From NCBI RefSeq assembly GCF_921292975.1, contig NZ_CAKLCM010000002.1, forward strand, positions 1,054,001 to 1,118,000: 64,000 nucleotides of DNA, in the 5' to 3' direction. The DNA comes from Vibrio hippocampi. GTDB taxonomy: Bacteria; Pseudomonadota; Gammaproteobacteria; Enterobacterales; Vibrionaceae. Below, piece by piece: positions 1 to 9,511 of this stretch. The position numbers and the translations under genes were made by a program. Each line of letters begins with the position of its first letter. The first letter of the stretch is position 1. Below the pieces are notes generated by a model. It saw only the letters and a list, made by a program, of their open reading frames with translations, was not told the DNA's origin and ran no database searches.

Positions 1-1122
1 ATGCATGCGGGATTTGCTTTTCTAGAAGTCGGTACCGTGAGACATAAGAACCAAGTCAATGCCTTGGTGAAAATTTTAGCTGACTTTGGTGTCTCGGCCA
101 TTGCCTATTTCTTTATTGGCTACTGGGTTGCTTACGGGGGTACTTTCTTTGCCGATGCTGAAACCCTTTCGTCAGGTAACGGCTATGAGCTGGTGAAATT
201 CTTCTTCTTATTGACCTTTGCTGCTGCGATTCCAGCGATTGTCTCCGGCGGTATCGCTGAGCGTGCACGCTTCTATCCGATTCTTCTCGCGACTTTCTTT
301 ACGGTTGGCTTAGTTTACCCGCTGTTTGAGGGCATGATTTGGAATGGTAACTTTGGTTTACAAGCTTGGTTAGAAGCGACTTTCGGCGCAGGTTTTCATG
401 ATTTCGCTGGCTCTGTCGTTGTGCATGGTGTTGGTGGTTGGATCGCTCTGGTAGCGGTTATTTTCCTTGGTATGCGTAGAGGGCGAGTACGCGCAGGCAA
501 GCATACGAACTTTGCACCTTCAAACATTCCATTCCTTGCACTAGGCGCTTGGATCCTCAGTGTGGGTTGGTTCGGTTTTAACGTTATGTCGGCGCAAACG
601 CTGGAAGGGATCAGTGGCTTAGTAGCGATGAACTCGCTAATGGCGATGGTGGGCGGCATCCTTGCGGCCTTGTTCGTCGGTAAGAATGACCCAGGCTTTA
701 TTCATAATGGTCCTTTAGCGGGCTTGGTTGCAGTCTGTGCTGGTTCGGACTTAATGCATCCCATCGGCGCATTGATTACGGGTTCAGTCGCCGGCGCGCT
801 ATTTGTTTGGGTGTTTACCTACCTACAAAACAAAACCAAAATTGACGACGTGCTGGGGGTTTGGCCTCTACACGGTTTGTGCGGTGCTTGGGGCGGTGTT
901 GCTGCGGGTATCTTCGGTCAGACAGCACTTGGCGGTCTTGGTGGGGTGAGTTTTGCAGCTCAAGTTGTGGGCACTATTATTGGTATTGCTGTTGCGCTGA
1001 TTGGTGCCGCTATTGTCTATGGTGTACTGGATAAAATTACCGGTCTTCGTCTCTCTGAAGAAGATGAATTCAAAGGCGCAGATTTGGCGATTCACAAAAT
1101 TTCCGCGACTAACGAAGACTAA
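1..1122 (+). CDS. amt: ammonium transporter, Amt family (5' end cut by window)
   Basis: Inner-membrane channel importing ammonium/ammonia. The reading frame is open from the first base, and the visible protein begins just after what is normally the first membrane helix, so the true start probably lies upstream. Family signatures are visible: GGIAERARF near residue 83, the first pore histidine in VHGVGGW (about residue 142), NIPFLALGAWIL and GWFGFN in mid-protein, and the second pore histidine in WPLHGLCGAWGG (about residue 291). About ten hydrophobic helices remain, followed by a short charged cytoplasmic tail. Amt genes often sit beside a PII gene (glnK); none is visible here, but upstream sequence is missing. 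An intrinsic terminator follows. Confidence 0.93.
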   Translation: MHAGFAFLEVGTVRHKNQVNALVKILADFGVSAIAYFFIGYWVAYGGTFFADAETLSSGNGYELVKFFFLLTFAAAIPAIVSGGIAERARFYPILLATFFTVGLVYPLFEGMIWNGNFGLQAWLEATFGAGFHDFAGSVVVHGVGGWIALVAVIFLGMRRGRVRAGKHTNFAPSNIPFLALGAWILSVGWFGFNVMSAQTLEGISGLVAMNSLMAMVGGILAALFVGKNDPGFIHNGPLAGLVAVCAGSDLMHPIGALITGSVAGALFVWVFTYLQNKTKIDDVLGVWPLHGLCGAWGGVAAGIFGQTALGGLGGVSFAAQVVGTIIGIAVALIGAAIVYGVLDKITGLRLSEEDEFKGADLAIHKISATNED

Positions 1123-1144
1123 GATTTATTACTATTAATAGGCT

Positions 1145-1185
1145 AAGCGCATCGGGATGACTCATCTCGATGCGCTTTTTGTTTC
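1145..1185 (+). terminator. intrinsic terminator after amt
   Basis: Stem AAGCGCATCGGGATG pairs with CATCTCGATGCGCTT (14 of 15 pairs), followed by a T run. It lies 23 bases after the amt stop codon. The stretch from here to the next gene (about 1190-1390) contains short degenerate repeats of the type TCTAAGCTTT and no supportable gene. Confidence 0.85.
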
Positions 1186-1396
1186 TATAGCGAATGCATT
1201 TCACGAGCTTAGCTTTCACAATCTAAGCTTTTACGATCCATAAGATTTCAAGATCTAAGCTCTCAAGAGCTAAGCCATTTCAAGAACAAAGAGTAGCCTT
1301 ACTAATACCATGGTCTAATGCTGAGCAACTACGTCGATACACAAAAGCGTGTTATGCTCAATCAGTCACTGGCAAAGTAAAAAGGAAGGCTTAAAT

Positions 1397-2119
1397 ATGG
1401 AATTTCCCTACAACAATATCGTGATTTTAACCGGTGCTGGTATTTCTGCTGAATCGGGAATCCAAACTTTTCGAGCGAGTGATGGGTTATGGGAAGACCA
1501 TCGAATTGAAGATGTTGCAACGCCAGAAGGTTTCGCAAGAGATCCCGATTTAGTGCAAGCTTTCTATAATCAACGTCGTCATAAGTTGCAGCAAGTCGAT
1601 ATCAAACCCAACCAAGCCCATATTGCTCTGGGTGAACTAGAACAACAATTCCACGGTAGCGTGACCATAGTGACGCAGAATATTGATAATCTGCATGAAG
1701 CTGGCGGCAGTAGTAACGTGATTCATATGCATGGTGAGTTACTCAAGGCACGTTGCAGTGAATCGGGTCAAGTGGTCGATATGACGGGCGATATCCACAC
1801 CGGAGATTTATGCCACTGTTGCCAAATTCCGTCCCAATTAAGGCCGCATATTGTTTGGTTTGGTGAAATGCCGCTGCGAATGGGCGAAATATACTCTGCG
1901 ATTGAAAAGGCAGACCTATTTATCTCTATTGGCACCTCTGGCGTGGTTTATCCCGCCGCAGGCTTTGTTCATGATGCAAAGCTACACGGTGCCCATACCA
2001 TTGAAGTCAATCTAGAACCTAGTGCGATACAGAGCGAGTTTGCCGAAAAGCGCTATGGAAAGGCAAGTATAGAAATACCCAAGCTGGTACAAGAACTGCT
2101 GGCACTTCAAGTGGTGTAG
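1397..2119 (+). CDS. cobB: NAD-dependent protein deacylase, sirtuin (CobB)
   Basis: Cytoplasmic sirtuin removing acetyl or succinyl groups from lysines using NAD. The NAD-binding signature [12 protein letters not shown] is at about residues 8-19, followed by FR in [20 protein letters not shown] and the catalytic HMHGEL motif come next, then paired cysteines of the zinc ribbon (ARCSESG and CHCC), then the [12 protein letters not shown] loop. The frame is open from 1349, but I chose the start at 1397 because GGAAGG precedes it at good spacing and the protein then starts as typical CobB does. It is monocistronic, between amt and the convergent potD. Confidence 0.95.
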   Translation: MEFPYNNIVILTGAGISAESGIQTFRASDGLWEDHRIEDVATPEGFARDPDLVQAFYNQRRHKLQQVDIKPNQAHIALGELEQQFHGSVTIVTQNIDNLHEAGGSSNVIHMHGELLKARCSESGQVVDMTGDIHTGDLCHCCQIPSQLRPHIVWFGEMPLRMGEIYSAIEKADLFISIGTSGVVYPAAGFVHDAKLHGAHTIEVNLEPSAIQSEFAEKRYGKASIEIPKLVQELLALQVV

Positions 2120-2182
2120 GTTGCCTGTGCTGCCTAGGTTGCGCACTTTGATACTCTGCACGGTTCTGAACATTTCAATAGT

Positions 2183-2214
2183 AAAAAGGCACCACCTTGC
2201 GGTAGTGCCTTTTT
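2183..2214. terminator. bidirectional terminator between cobB and potD
   Basis: AAAAAGGCACCACC-TTGC-GGTAGTGCCTTTTT forms a near-perfect stem with A and T runs on the two sides. It can therefore terminate cobB on the plus strand and the potABCD cluster on the minus strand. Confidence 0.85.
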
Positions 2215-2227
2215 CTATGGTTTAACT

Positions 2228-2280
2228 TATCTTAAATAGCTTAGTTAGCTCAAATAGCTTAATTAGCTTAAATAGATTAG
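2228..2280. repeat. degenerate short tandem repeat downstream of potD
   Basis: Three to four imperfect copies of a roughly 17-base unit resembling TTAAATAGCTTAGTTAGC run up to and into the stop codon of potD. This looks like slippage-generated, decaying repeat DNA. No protein-coding sense is apparent. Confidence 0.6.
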
Positions 2281-3314
2281 TTATCGACTTTTAACTTCTG
2301 GAAGTACTCTTCATATAAAGTGGCAGCGTCACCCACTTCATCTTGCCATGTGCCTGAATCCATCACGCTTTGAGGAGGAAATACGTTTTGGTCTTCAGCA
2401 AATTCTTTTGGAAGCAAAGGGTAAGCCGTTTTAACTGGGGTTGGGTAACCAATTTCAACCGCAATCTTGGCGGCATTTTCTGGACGCAATAAAAAGTCGA
2501 TCATTTTGTGTGCGGCATCAACGTTCTTCGCGCCACTAGGGACGGCTAAACTGTCCATCCAAAAAATGGTGCCTTTTTCTGGCCAAATGATATCGATTGA
2601 AGCCCCTTCTTGACGCGCCATGTAAGCCGAACCATTCCAAAGCATACCCAATGACACTTCACCCGCTAAATAAGGGTTTGCTGGGAAGTCAGAGTTAAAT
2701 ACTAATACGTTTGGAACCAGTTTTCTTAGCTCTTGAAAGGCTTCTTCGATCTGTTTTGGATCGGTTGTGTTAGGGGAATAACCTAACTTGGTTAACGCGA
2801 TATGGAACACTTCACGAGAATCATCCATCATCATTAACTGACCTTCCCATTTCGGGTCCCATAAATCAGCCCAGTTTTTAACCGTCGACTTATCAAGCAT
2901 ATCGACATTGATACCAATACCCGTTGCACCCCAGATATAAGGGATTGAATAGGTGTTGTCTGGGTCAAACGACTTATCGAGGTAATTCGGGTCGAGATCT
3001 TTAAAATGCGACAGCTTGCTCTTATCAAGAGGCTGAATCATGCCTTCTTTGCGCATTTTAGATACGAAATAGGTCGATGGAACCACAAGATCGTAGCCAG
3101 AACCCTGAGTTTTCAGTTTGGCATACATGCTTTCGTTAGATTCATAGGTGGAATAGAAAACTTTAATACCGGTTTCTTTGGTGAAGTCTTCAAGCACTTC
3201 GTTTGGAATATATTCCGACCAGTTGTAAAAATAGAGTTCTTTATCCGCCGCTAGAGTCGTGGTGGTAAAGAGTGATGCTGCAATCATTGCAGACGCTGCG
3301 ATTCTATTTTTCAT
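2277..3314 (-). CDS. potD: polyamine ABC transporter substrate-binding protein PotD, copy 1
   Basis: Periplasmic spermidine/putrescine-binding protein. A signal peptide (about 22 residues, cleavage after TLA-A) precedes the mature part, which opens KELYFYNWSEYIP. Residues matching the PotD ligand pocket are visible: NW..YI, PSTYF, DDSREVFH, MLWNGSAYMA and FWMDS. The 345-residue length is normal for the family. It is the last gene of the potABC-potD-potD cluster. A strong terminator lies between the two potD genes, so this copy may have its own promoter in the roughly 180-base gap. AAGGA sits ahead of the start. It is clearly a paralogue of the gene at 3558-4592. Confidence 0.94.
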   Translation of the reverse strand: MKNRIAASAMIAASLFTTTTLAADKELYFYNWSEYIPNEVLEDFTKETGIKVFYSTYESNESMYAKLKTQGSGYDLVVPSTYFVSKMRKEGMIQPLDKSKLSHFKDLDPNYLDKSFDPDNTYSIPYIWGATGIGINVDMLDKSTVKNWADLWDPKWEGQLMMMDDSREVFHIALTKLGYSPNTTDPKQIEEAFQELRKLVPNVLVFNSDFPANPYLAGEVSLGMLWNGSAYMARQEGASIDIIWPEKGTIFWMDSLAVPSGAKNVDAAHKMIDFLLRPENAAKIAVEIGYPTPVKTAYPLLPKEFAEDQNVFPPQSVMDSGTWQDEVGDAATLYEEYFQKLKVDN

Positions 3315-3500
3315 TAGCTGTCCTTGGTTGTAATAAAGATCATCTTATCGAACATTGCGATAAGCCGCTTCTCTTTAAAGACTCAGAGAGCGTTATGGTG
3401 TAGTCACTTCTAAAAGCAATGGGACGCATTATAGCAACCGGCAAAATAATTCTCTATGCCTTGAGTCGCTTACAAAATTTGGCGTACATAAACTAGAAGC

Positions 3501-3528
3501 AAAAAAAAGGTGACCCAACGGTCACCTT
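3501..3528 (-). terminator. intrinsic terminator after upstream potD copy
   Basis: On the minus strand the stem AAGGTGACC-GTTG-GGTCACCTT is followed by eight T residues. It lies between the two potD genes and should limit readthrough into the downstream copy. Confidence 0.88.
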
Positions 3529-3557
3529 GATAGCGTTTAATTTTTGCGAAGCGGTAA

Positions 3558-4592
3558 TTACTGACCCGCTTTCAACTTAATAAAGTAGTTTTCGTAGATA
3601 GCCGTTTTATCGCCAACCGCATCTTGCCATTCCACTCGATCAAGGTCTTCTTGCGACGGGAATAGAGCAGGGATGTCTTTAAACTTCTCGTTAGACTCTT
3701 TCACTGCCGTCAGGTAGCCGGTGTCATTGGAGATCTGCTCGGCGATCTCTGGACGCAATAAGAAATCAATCATCTTATGTGCCGCTTCTACGTTTTTAGC
3801 ACCAGAACTGATCGCAAAGTTATCAACCCAGCCAATACCACCTTCTTTTGGGAACACCAATTTTATTGGCACGCCTTCTTTTTGCGCAGCAGCAGCAGAG
3901 CCATTCCACAGCATACCAAGACCCACTTCACCTGACATATAAGGCGCACCTGGGTTATCTGAGTTGAACAGCAGTACGTTTGGCATCAGCTTTTGCAGCT
4001 CCGCATACGCTTCATCAATCTGTTTTTCGTCAGTGGTATTACCTGAATAGCCAAGCTTACGCAGCGCGATATGGAAAACTTCACGTGTGTCATCCATCAG
4101 CATCAGTTGACCCGCTAGCTCAGGGTTCCAAAGATCCGCCCAGCTTGTAAATTGGTCTGCGTCATACATGTCGGTGTTAACCGCAAGACCCGTAATGGCA
4201 ACAACGTGAGGGATAGAGTAGTCGTTATTTGGGTCAAAAGGCTTATCTAGGTAGTTGCTATCAAGCTTGTCAAAGTGAGTCAGTTTGCTCTTATCAATCT
4301 TTTGTAGCATACCTTCATCGCGCATTTTAGCCACGAAATAGGTTGAAGGAACGACGAGATCGTATCCTTGGTTGTGCGTCTTCAGCTTTGCATAAAGGGT
4401 TTCATTAGACTCATACGTTGAGTAAATAACCTTAATTCCCGTTTCTTTAGTGAACTGTTCAAGAAGACTACTGTTGATATACGGTCCCCAGTTCATAAAT
4501 ACGAGTTCTTTGTTCTCTTCGGCTTTCGCTGCACCAGAGAGAAGAGAAAGTGCGCATGCACCGCTTGCAAGCAAAGTTGCCCATTTTTTCAT
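3558..4592 (-). CDS. potD: polyamine ABC transporter substrate-binding protein PotD, copy 2
   Basis: Second periplasmic polyamine-binding protein (344 residues) with signal peptide ending AAKA-EE and mature start ELVFMNWGPYI. The pocket motifs PSTYF, DDTREVFH, MLWNGSA and GWVDN are kept. Where copy 1 has YIWGATG this protein has VVAITG, and SAYMA becomes SAAAA. These substitutions near the binding cleft suggest a different polyamine preference. It follows potC after a hairpin that may attenuate transcription, as often seen where more binding protein than permease is needed. The neighbours identify the function; substrate specificity is inference. Confidence 0.94.
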   Translation of the reverse strand: MKKWATLLASGACALSLLSGAAKAEENKELVFMNWGPYINSSLLEQFTKETGIKVIYSTYESNETLYAKLKTHNQGYDLVVPSTYFVAKMRDEGMLQKIDKSKLTHFDKLDSNYLDKPFDPNNDYSIPHVVAITGLAVNTDMYDADQFTSWADLWNPELAGQLMLMDDTREVFHIALRKLGYSGNTTDEKQIDEAYAELQKLMPNVLLFNSDNPGAPYMSGEVGLGMLWNGSAAAAQKEGVPIKLVFPKEGGIGWVDNFAISSGAKNVEAAHKMIDFLLRPEIAEQISNDTGYLTAVKESNEKFKDIPALFPSQEDLDRVEWQDAVGDKTAIYENYFIKLKAGQ

Positions 4593-4638
4593 TTACGTAA
4601 GCTCCAAAACAAACGTCGCCTTTCGGCATTAGTGAATA

Positions 4639-4663
4639 AAAGCAAGGTAAGCGACCTTGCTTT
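4639..4663 (-). terminator. hairpin between potC and potD (possible attenuator)
   Basis: AAAGCAAGGT and ACCTTGCTTT form a 10-bp perfect stem with a 5-base loop, followed on the minus strand by TTTTATT. The T run is short, so partial termination or mRNA end stabilisation within the pot operon is more likely than a full stop. Confidence 0.5.
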
Positions 4664-4700
4664 AAGGATCTTAGTTTAAAAGCGAGATCGTGGATCTCGA

Positions 4701-5471
4701 TTATTTGATTTTTTCACGAGCGAGCAGCTGTGATAACACGACCAATACAAGAGAGACAATCAGCATCACCGTAGCTAATGCATTGACTTCAGGAGAGATC
4801 CCCACCTTAACCATAGAGTAGATTTTCAGAGGTAAAATCTCATAAGTTGGTCCGGTAACAAACGAACTCACAATCACATCATCTAACGATAGGGTGAATG
4901 AAAGTAACCAACCTGCTGCAACTGCGGGTTTTGCCAGCGGCAGAATAATCTGTTTTAAGATTGTCCACTCACTTGCCCCTAAGTCTTTTGCGGCCTCAAG
5001 CATCTTAACGTCAAAGCCTTTTAAGCGACTGTAGACGGTAACAACAACAAAAGGTAAACAGAAGGTGATATGGGCAATCAACAGGGTTAAAAAGCCCAGT
5101 TGTGCCCCTAGCACCAAGAAAATCGCCAGCAATGAAATCGCCATGACGATATCCGGTGACATCATCACCACAAACAACATACCACTCACTGCACGTTTAC
5201 CTTTGAACTGGTAACGGAACAGGGCAACCGCCGTCAAACTACCAATCAAAGTGGCAACGGTTGCAGAAAATACCGCAACGTTAATCGAGTGCCAAGCTGC
5301 TTGAATTAAGCTGTCGTTGTTGACTAAAGCGTCATACCATTTAGTGGTAAAACCACCCCATTTCATACCAAATTTGTTGGCATTAAAGGAGTTGGCGATA
5401 AGCACGACAATAGGTAGATACAAAAATGCATAGACCAAAGCCATAAAACTGAATTTAAGGGTGCGTCCCAT
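4701..5471 (-). CDS. potC: polyamine ABC transporter permease PotC
   Basis: Inner-membrane permease subunit (256 residues, six hydrophobic segments) of the spermidine/putrescine importer. The binding-protein-dependent transport signature [25 protein letters not shown], which docks on the PotA ATPase, is near residues 150-175. The start ATG overlaps the potB stop as TAATG, indicating translational coupling. LSLDDVIVSSFVTGP near residue 200 is typical of PotC. Confidence 0.94.
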   Translation of the reverse strand: MGRTLKFSFMALVYAFLYLPIVVLIANSFNANKFGMKWGGFTTKWYDALVNNDSLIQAAWHSINVAVFSATVATLIGSLTAVALFRYQFKGKRAVSGMLFVVMMSPDIVMAISLLAIFLVLGAQLGFLTLLIAHITFCLPFVVVTVYSRLKGFDVKMLEAAKDLGASEWTILKQIILPLAKPAVAAGWLLSFTLSLDDVIVSSFVTGPTYEILPLKIYSMVKVGISPEVNALATVMLIVSLVLVVLSQLLAREKIK

Positions 5472-6328
5472 TAGTCCAACTCCACTTTACGATTAAGCAA
5501 CTTGCCCGCTCTATAATAGGCATAGAGCATTACTGCCATAGCAGCAGTCAGTGCAATACTGGTCGCGGCACCAAACGGCCAATCTCTCGCATTGAGAATT
5601 TGACTCTTGATAACGTTACCAATCAGTAGGTTCTTTGCGCCGCCTAATAGGTCAGAGATATAGAACATCCCCAGAGCTGGGAGTAACACCAGCAAACAGC
5701 CACCAATAATACCTGGCATGGTCAGAGGCAAAATCACCTTAGTAAGCGTTTGAAACTTGTTGGCACCCAAGTCTTTAGCCGCTTCAATATACGTGTTGTC
5801 GAGTTTCTCGATCGCCGAGTAGAGCGGCAGAATCATAAATGGCAACAGGATATACACTAAACCAATCATGACCGCGGTTTCGGTGTACATGATTCGCATT
5901 GGCTTATCAATAATGTCTAAATACATCAGGCTCTTGTTTAAAATACCTTGCGTACCCAAAACGATTTTTAAGCCATAGGTACGAATTAGCGAGTTGGTCC
6001 AAAATGGCACAATCACTAAAAACAGCATAAACGGACGCCATTTTTCCGGCATTTTCGCCACTATGTAGGCAAACGGGTAACCGATGACCAAACAGCACAA
6101 GGTTGCAACAATCGCCATATAAAACGAGTGGAACAGCACTTTTGCATACAGTGGATCAAGCAGGCGAGCGTAGTTATCCAGCGTAAACGTTAATTCAATA
6201 AGGTTGGCTTCATCACGAGTCAGAAAACTGGTGCCGATGATCATCACATTCGGGATGAGAACAAACAGTACCAACCAGCTAACGATCAGTGTAATAATCG
6301 CGTTTTGCAGATTAATCTTCTTGGTCAT
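5471..6328 (-). CDS. potB: polyamine ABC transporter permease PotB
   Basis: Inner-membrane permease partner of PotC. It has six hydrophobic helices and the coupling signature [25 protein letters not shown] at about residues 180-205. The ATG at 6328 is preferred to the in-frame GTG just before it. The gene overlaps the end of potA by about 17 bases, so potA, potB and potC are translationally coupled. The length (285 residues) fits the family. Confidence 0.94.
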   Translation of the reverse strand: MTKKINLQNAIITLIVSWLVLFVLIPNVMIIGTSFLTRDEANLIELTFTLDNYARLLDPLYAKVLFHSFYMAIVATLCCLVIGYPFAYIVAKMPEKWRPFMLFLVIVPFWTNSLIRTYGLKIVLGTQGILNKSLMYLDIIDKPMRIMYTETAVMIGLVYILLPFMILPLYSAIEKLDNTYIEAAKDLGANKFQTLTKVILPLTMPGIIGGCLLVLLPALGMFYISDLLGGAKNLLIGNVIKSQILNARDWPFGAATSIALTAAMAVMLYAYYRAGKLLNRKVELD

Positions 6329-7481
6329 CACTCAACACCACTTCCCAGCTTTCTACCCAAGTCACGGCCACTTTTTGACCTAGAGAGTGGTCCACGTCAG
6401 GATCATCTTCGTTGAAGAATTCGCTTACCATAACGCGTTGACCCGATTCGAGCTCCACCACAGAATCAAGCGTCATCCCTTTATAGGTACGCTCGACAAC
6501 ATGACCAACGATGCCGCGGTTTTCAGACTCTTTGATCTCTTCAATACGCAAATCTTCTGGACGCAACAAGACTTGCAACTTGTCACCTTGAGTCACCGGT
6601 TTGTCGTGATACACGGTGCTGATTTGACCTTCAAGCTCGGCACGTATGGTTTTTTCGTCGATACGCTCTTGAGCAATCGCGTTGAATACGTTGATCTCGC
6701 CAATAAAGCGGGCCACAAAAAGGTTTTTCGGCTCTTCGTAAATCTCACGAGGGGAGCCATCTTGTTCAATCACGCCATCACGCATAACAATGATGCGGTC
6801 TGACATGGACAGCGCTTCTTCTTGGTCGTGCGTAACAAAAATAAAGGTAATACCCAATTGGCGTTGTAGTTGCTTGAGCTCAATTTGCATCTGTTTACGC
6901 AATTTGTAATCCAACGCGGACAGCGACTCATCCAGCAGCAATACTTTTGGCTTATTCACAACCGCACGAGCAATCGCAATGCGCTGTTGTTGTCCACCAG
7001 AAAGCTGATGCGGTTTACGTTGCGCCATGGCTTCCAGACGAACCATTTTCAGGGCTTCTAATACTCTTGGCTCAATATCCGCAGCAGGCACTTTTTGCAT
7101 ACGCAAACCAAAGGCAACGTTTTCAAAAACTGTCATGTGTGGGAACAGTGCATAACTTTGGAAAACAGTGTTGACATGACGCTGTTCAGCAGGGGTATCG
7201 GTGACATCTTGCTCGGCTAAAAGTATGTTACCGCTATCCACGGTTTCAAAGCCGGCGATCATTCGCAACACGGTGGTTTTACCGCAGCCCGAAGGACCCA
7301 ATATCGTAAGGAATTCACCGTGGTTGACGTTTAAATCAAGATTACTGATTATTTCCTTACCATCGAAACTCTTTTTAATCCCAGTGAGTTGAATAACTGG
7401 TTTACCTACTGATTTTAGTGCGTTCAATGTCTGTTTTTCTCCACCCTGGCCGGAAGATTGTTGGCCGATTGTTATACACAT
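6312..7481 (-). CDS. potA: polyamine ABC transporter ATP-binding protein PotA
   Basis: ATPase energising polyamine uptake. Motifs: Walker [11 protein letters not shown]-loop [13 protein letters not shown], signature LSGGQQQR, Walker [13 protein letters not shown] and H-loop [10 protein letters not shown]-terminal TOBE-like regulatory domain follows (about 290-385). First gene of the operon. The start is uncertain: the ATG at 7481 has no evident ribosome-binding site, while an in-frame TTG at 7427 is preceded by GGAG eleven bases away. Homology to the FDGKE region is solid from about residue 28 onward, so the first 15-20 residues may not be translated. Confidence 0.92.
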   Translation of the reverse strand: MCITIGQQSSGQGGEKQTLNALKSVGKPVIQLTGIKKSFDGKEIISNLDLNVNHGEFLTILGPSGCGKTTVLRMIAGFETVDSGNILLAEQDVTDTPAEQRHVNTVFQSYALFPHMTVFENVAFGLRMQKVPAADIEPRVLEALKMVRLEAMAQRKPHQLSGGQQQRIAIARAVVNKPKVLLLDESLSALDYKLRKQMQIELKQLQRQLGITFIFVTHDQEEALSMSDRIIVMRDGVIEQDGSPREIYEEPKNLFVARFIGEINVFNAIAQERIDEKTIRAELEGQISTVYHDKPVTQGDKLQVLLRPEDLRIEEIKESENRGIVGHVVERTYKGMTLDSVVELESGQRVMVSEFFNEDDPDVDHSLGQKVAVTWVESWEVVLSDDQED

Positions 7482-7500
7482 TTAGTGGCGCGCATCATAA

Positions 7501-7515
7501 TCACCAATTCGGTGA
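7501..7515. promoter_or_regulatory. small palindrome upstream of potA
   Basis: TCACC-AATTC-GGTGA is a perfect 5-bp-arm inverted repeat about 20 bases upstream of the first potA ATG. It could be an operator or 5' UTR hairpin for the pot operon. No known regulator motif was recognised. The remaining 7516-7754 interval holds no supportable gene. Confidence 0.3.
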
Positions 7516-7754
7516 ATTCAAAGCATTTTCTTACCTAATTTCTGAATTTTTTTTGCCATTCACTCGATGTCATCAAGTCATCGTTACTTTGTAGCAAGTC
7601 AGGATTACGTTTTTACTACGTTAAGTGGTTAATTATTGGTCAAAAAGGCAATAAATCAAGTGAATTGCCATGATCTCTGACGGTGGATAAAGCTATAATG
7701 ACAAGCAATTTAACGATTAGAAAAAACACCTTTTCGGATTCGAATGGAATAGTT

Positions 7755-8585
7755 ATGAGTAAAGATTTAGAGAAAGAGCTTATTGTTGGGGGCAGTGTCG
7801 AACGAGCACTGTCAGGTCAATATGAGCTAAAGATCGGCAATGTTTTCAAAGAGGCGTGGCGTGCAACCTTAAAGCACTTTATGTCGTTTTCTCCTTCAGT
7901 GCTGTTTTTGATCGTAGCGCAAGCAGGGATTTTCTATATCGCCCTTAAGCTTCAACTTGGTGATCTTTCGGTTATTTTGGATGCTTTCCAAGACCCCAAT
8001 TTACTAACAGAAAACATTTTCCAGTCGATTTTTATCGCTAACTTTAGTTATGAGGTTATCAGCGCACCGCTTTATGCTGGGTTAAGTCTTATGGCAATGA
8101 GCCATATTGTCGGTCTAACAACCAAAACCTCTCATATTGCTAAAGGGCTTCAATTTACTGTTCCAGTGATCATTGCGACCTTAATCAGCCTATTGCTACA
8201 AGGCGTTATGAGTATGTTGTTGCCGTTTGTCTCCATGTACTTATCTCTAGCTTTTAGCCAATCGCTGCTTCTGATTTGTGAAAAACGTATGACGCCGATG
8301 CAATCCCTGTTGACCTCGCTACGAGCGGTAAACAAAAAGATTCTGGTTTTATCATTAATCTATTTTGTTCTTGTGGTGATGTTCCTGTTTGCTACCGCAT
8401 TCTATGGTTTGGGCTTGATTCTATTTTTACCATTTTTCTTCCATGTAAAAGGAATTTTGTATCGCGAAATGTTTGGGGTCCGACTCACTGTTGTCGCTTC
8501 AGCAGAGAGCAACCACGACATACCGCAAACCGCTAAGAGTCAAACCAAATCCAGTGATAACCAGTCTGACTCGTTCGACGCTTAA
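7755..8585 (+). CDS. uncharacterised multi-spanning membrane protein
   Basis: Not recognised as a named family. The start at 7755 (MSKDLEKELI) is preferred to the longer frame from 7683 because the extra N-terminus is unlike a typical protein start; the ribosome-binding site is weak in either case. A soluble segment of about 45 residues precedes 5-6 hydrophobic segments (PSVLFLIVAQAGIFYIAL, ISAPLYAGLSLMAMSHIVGL, VIIATLISLLLQGVMSMLL, ILVLSLIYFVLVVMFLF). A polar, Ser/Gln-rich tail follows. It is divergent from potA and followed by a gene for a periplasmic protein. General membrane function only can be stated. Confidence 0.75.
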   Translation: MSKDLEKELIVGGSVERALSGQYELKIGNVFKEAWRATLKHFMSFSPSVLFLIVAQAGIFYIALKLQLGDLSVILDAFQDPNLLTENIFQSIFIANFSYEVISAPLYAGLSLMAMSHIVGLTTKTSHIAKGLQFTVPVIIATLISLLLQGVMSMLLPFVSMYLSLAFSQSLLLICEKRMTPMQSLLTSLRAVNKKILVLSLIYFVLVVMFLFATAFYGLGLILFLPFFFHVKGILYREMFGVRLTVVASAESNHDIPQTAKSQTKSSDNQSDSFDA

Positions 8586-8588
8586 TCA

Positions 8589-8695
8589 TTGATAGCGATA
8601 TCATTGTTGATCGCCAGATAACCTTTGATAGCAGTTAACCTGTGATAGCAATTAACCGTTCATAACAATTAACCGTCCATAACAATAAGGCGCAC
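8589..8695. repeat. degenerate 18-base tandem repeats
   Basis: About five imperfect copies of a unit like CATAACAATTAACCGT(C/T) or GATAGCA(G/A)TTAACC fill the gap between two plus-strand genes. The drift between copies resembles slippage followed by decay. Confidence 0.65.
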
Positions 8696-8755
8696 TAAGG
8701 TGGAGTGAATAGCTTCACCTTTTTTAACCCTCAACCGAATATAACAAGGATGCCC

Positions 8756-9409
8756 ATGAAGTTCGTTGCACCTGCACTGTTAGCTTGTCTCGCTGTCAGC
8801 AGCATCAGTATGCCTCTGCAAGCCGAGGAGTATCGATTTACTTACTCTAAGCTTTTTACTCAATTGAAGAACAACAACAAACCAGGGCATGATGCCGTTA
8901 AGGTGGGTCTATTCTTTGTTGATGCTCGCACTCAAAAGCCCTGTGTTATTACCAAAGCGTGGATGGAAAAAGAGCAACATTATGAAGAGTTATCGAGCGG
9001 TTATGCCAATGAACTGCTGGTTCCAATCGATAACAACTTGCGCCAAGCTAACCCTCTGGTATTTATTCATACTCCGGAGCAACAGCAATGCGATTTTTCT
9101 ATGGTCGTCATGAGTAAACAGCCATTAGAAGGCAGCGTTAGCTATGAGGACGTTGCTCAATTATTACCACAAATGGAAGCCATGCTTGCCGATCTTGGCG
9201 GGTTGTTTTCCGGTTGGTTTACACCTGAGATAACGGGTTTAACGTTAGAGTTTGCACCAGACCAACAGGGTGATATTCAACTATCTGATGGGCGTCGAAT
9301 CGCGATAGAAGCAGGGAAAGCGGTGATTCAGCTTGAAGATATTGGGGTAGGGAATTCATTCCAACTGCCGAATAAAACCCTGAGAGTCATGCCGTATATT
9401 GCTAAATAG
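8756..9409 (+). CDS. periplasmic protein of the DUF2987 type
   Basis: Secreted or periplasmic protein of unknown function. The signal peptide MKFVAPALLACLAVSSIS...QAEE is visible if translation starts at 8756. That ATG has AAGGA five bases upstream, which also rules against the longer frame from 8705. The mature protein starts YRFTYSKLFTQLKNN, a pattern I associate with DUF2987 proteins of Vibrio and Shewanella relatives. Two cysteines (KPCVI, QQCDF) could form a disulfide. Followed by a bidirectional terminator. Confidence 0.75.
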   Translation: MKFVAPALLACLAVSSISMPLQAEEYRFTYSKLFTQLKNNNKPGHDAVKVGLFFVDARTQKPCVITKAWMEKEQHYEELSSGYANELLVPIDNNLRQANPLVFIHTPEQQQCDFSMVVMSKQPLEGSVSYEDVAQLLPQMEAMLADLGGLFSGWFTPEITGLTLEFAPDQQGDIQLSDGRRIAIEAGKAVIQLEDIGVGNSFQLPNKTLRVMPYIAK

Positions 9410-9450
9410 CAAATAACTGATAAGCAAGTTACACCTAGGAAAAATCCAAT

Positions 9451-9489
9451 AAAAAACGCCAATGACTTCACACATCATTGGCGTTTTTT
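9451..9489. terminator. bidirectional terminator
   Basis: AAAAAACGCCAATGA and TCATTGGCGTTTTTT form a long perfect stem with A and T tails. It serves both the plus-strand gene ending at 9409 and ttcA on the minus strand. Confidence 0.9.
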
Positions 9490-9511
9490 ATTAACAGCAA
9501 GGTATTACTGG

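Noticed and set aside
6387..6803. 138-codon plus-strand frame inside potA
   Set aside because: Antisense shadow of potA.
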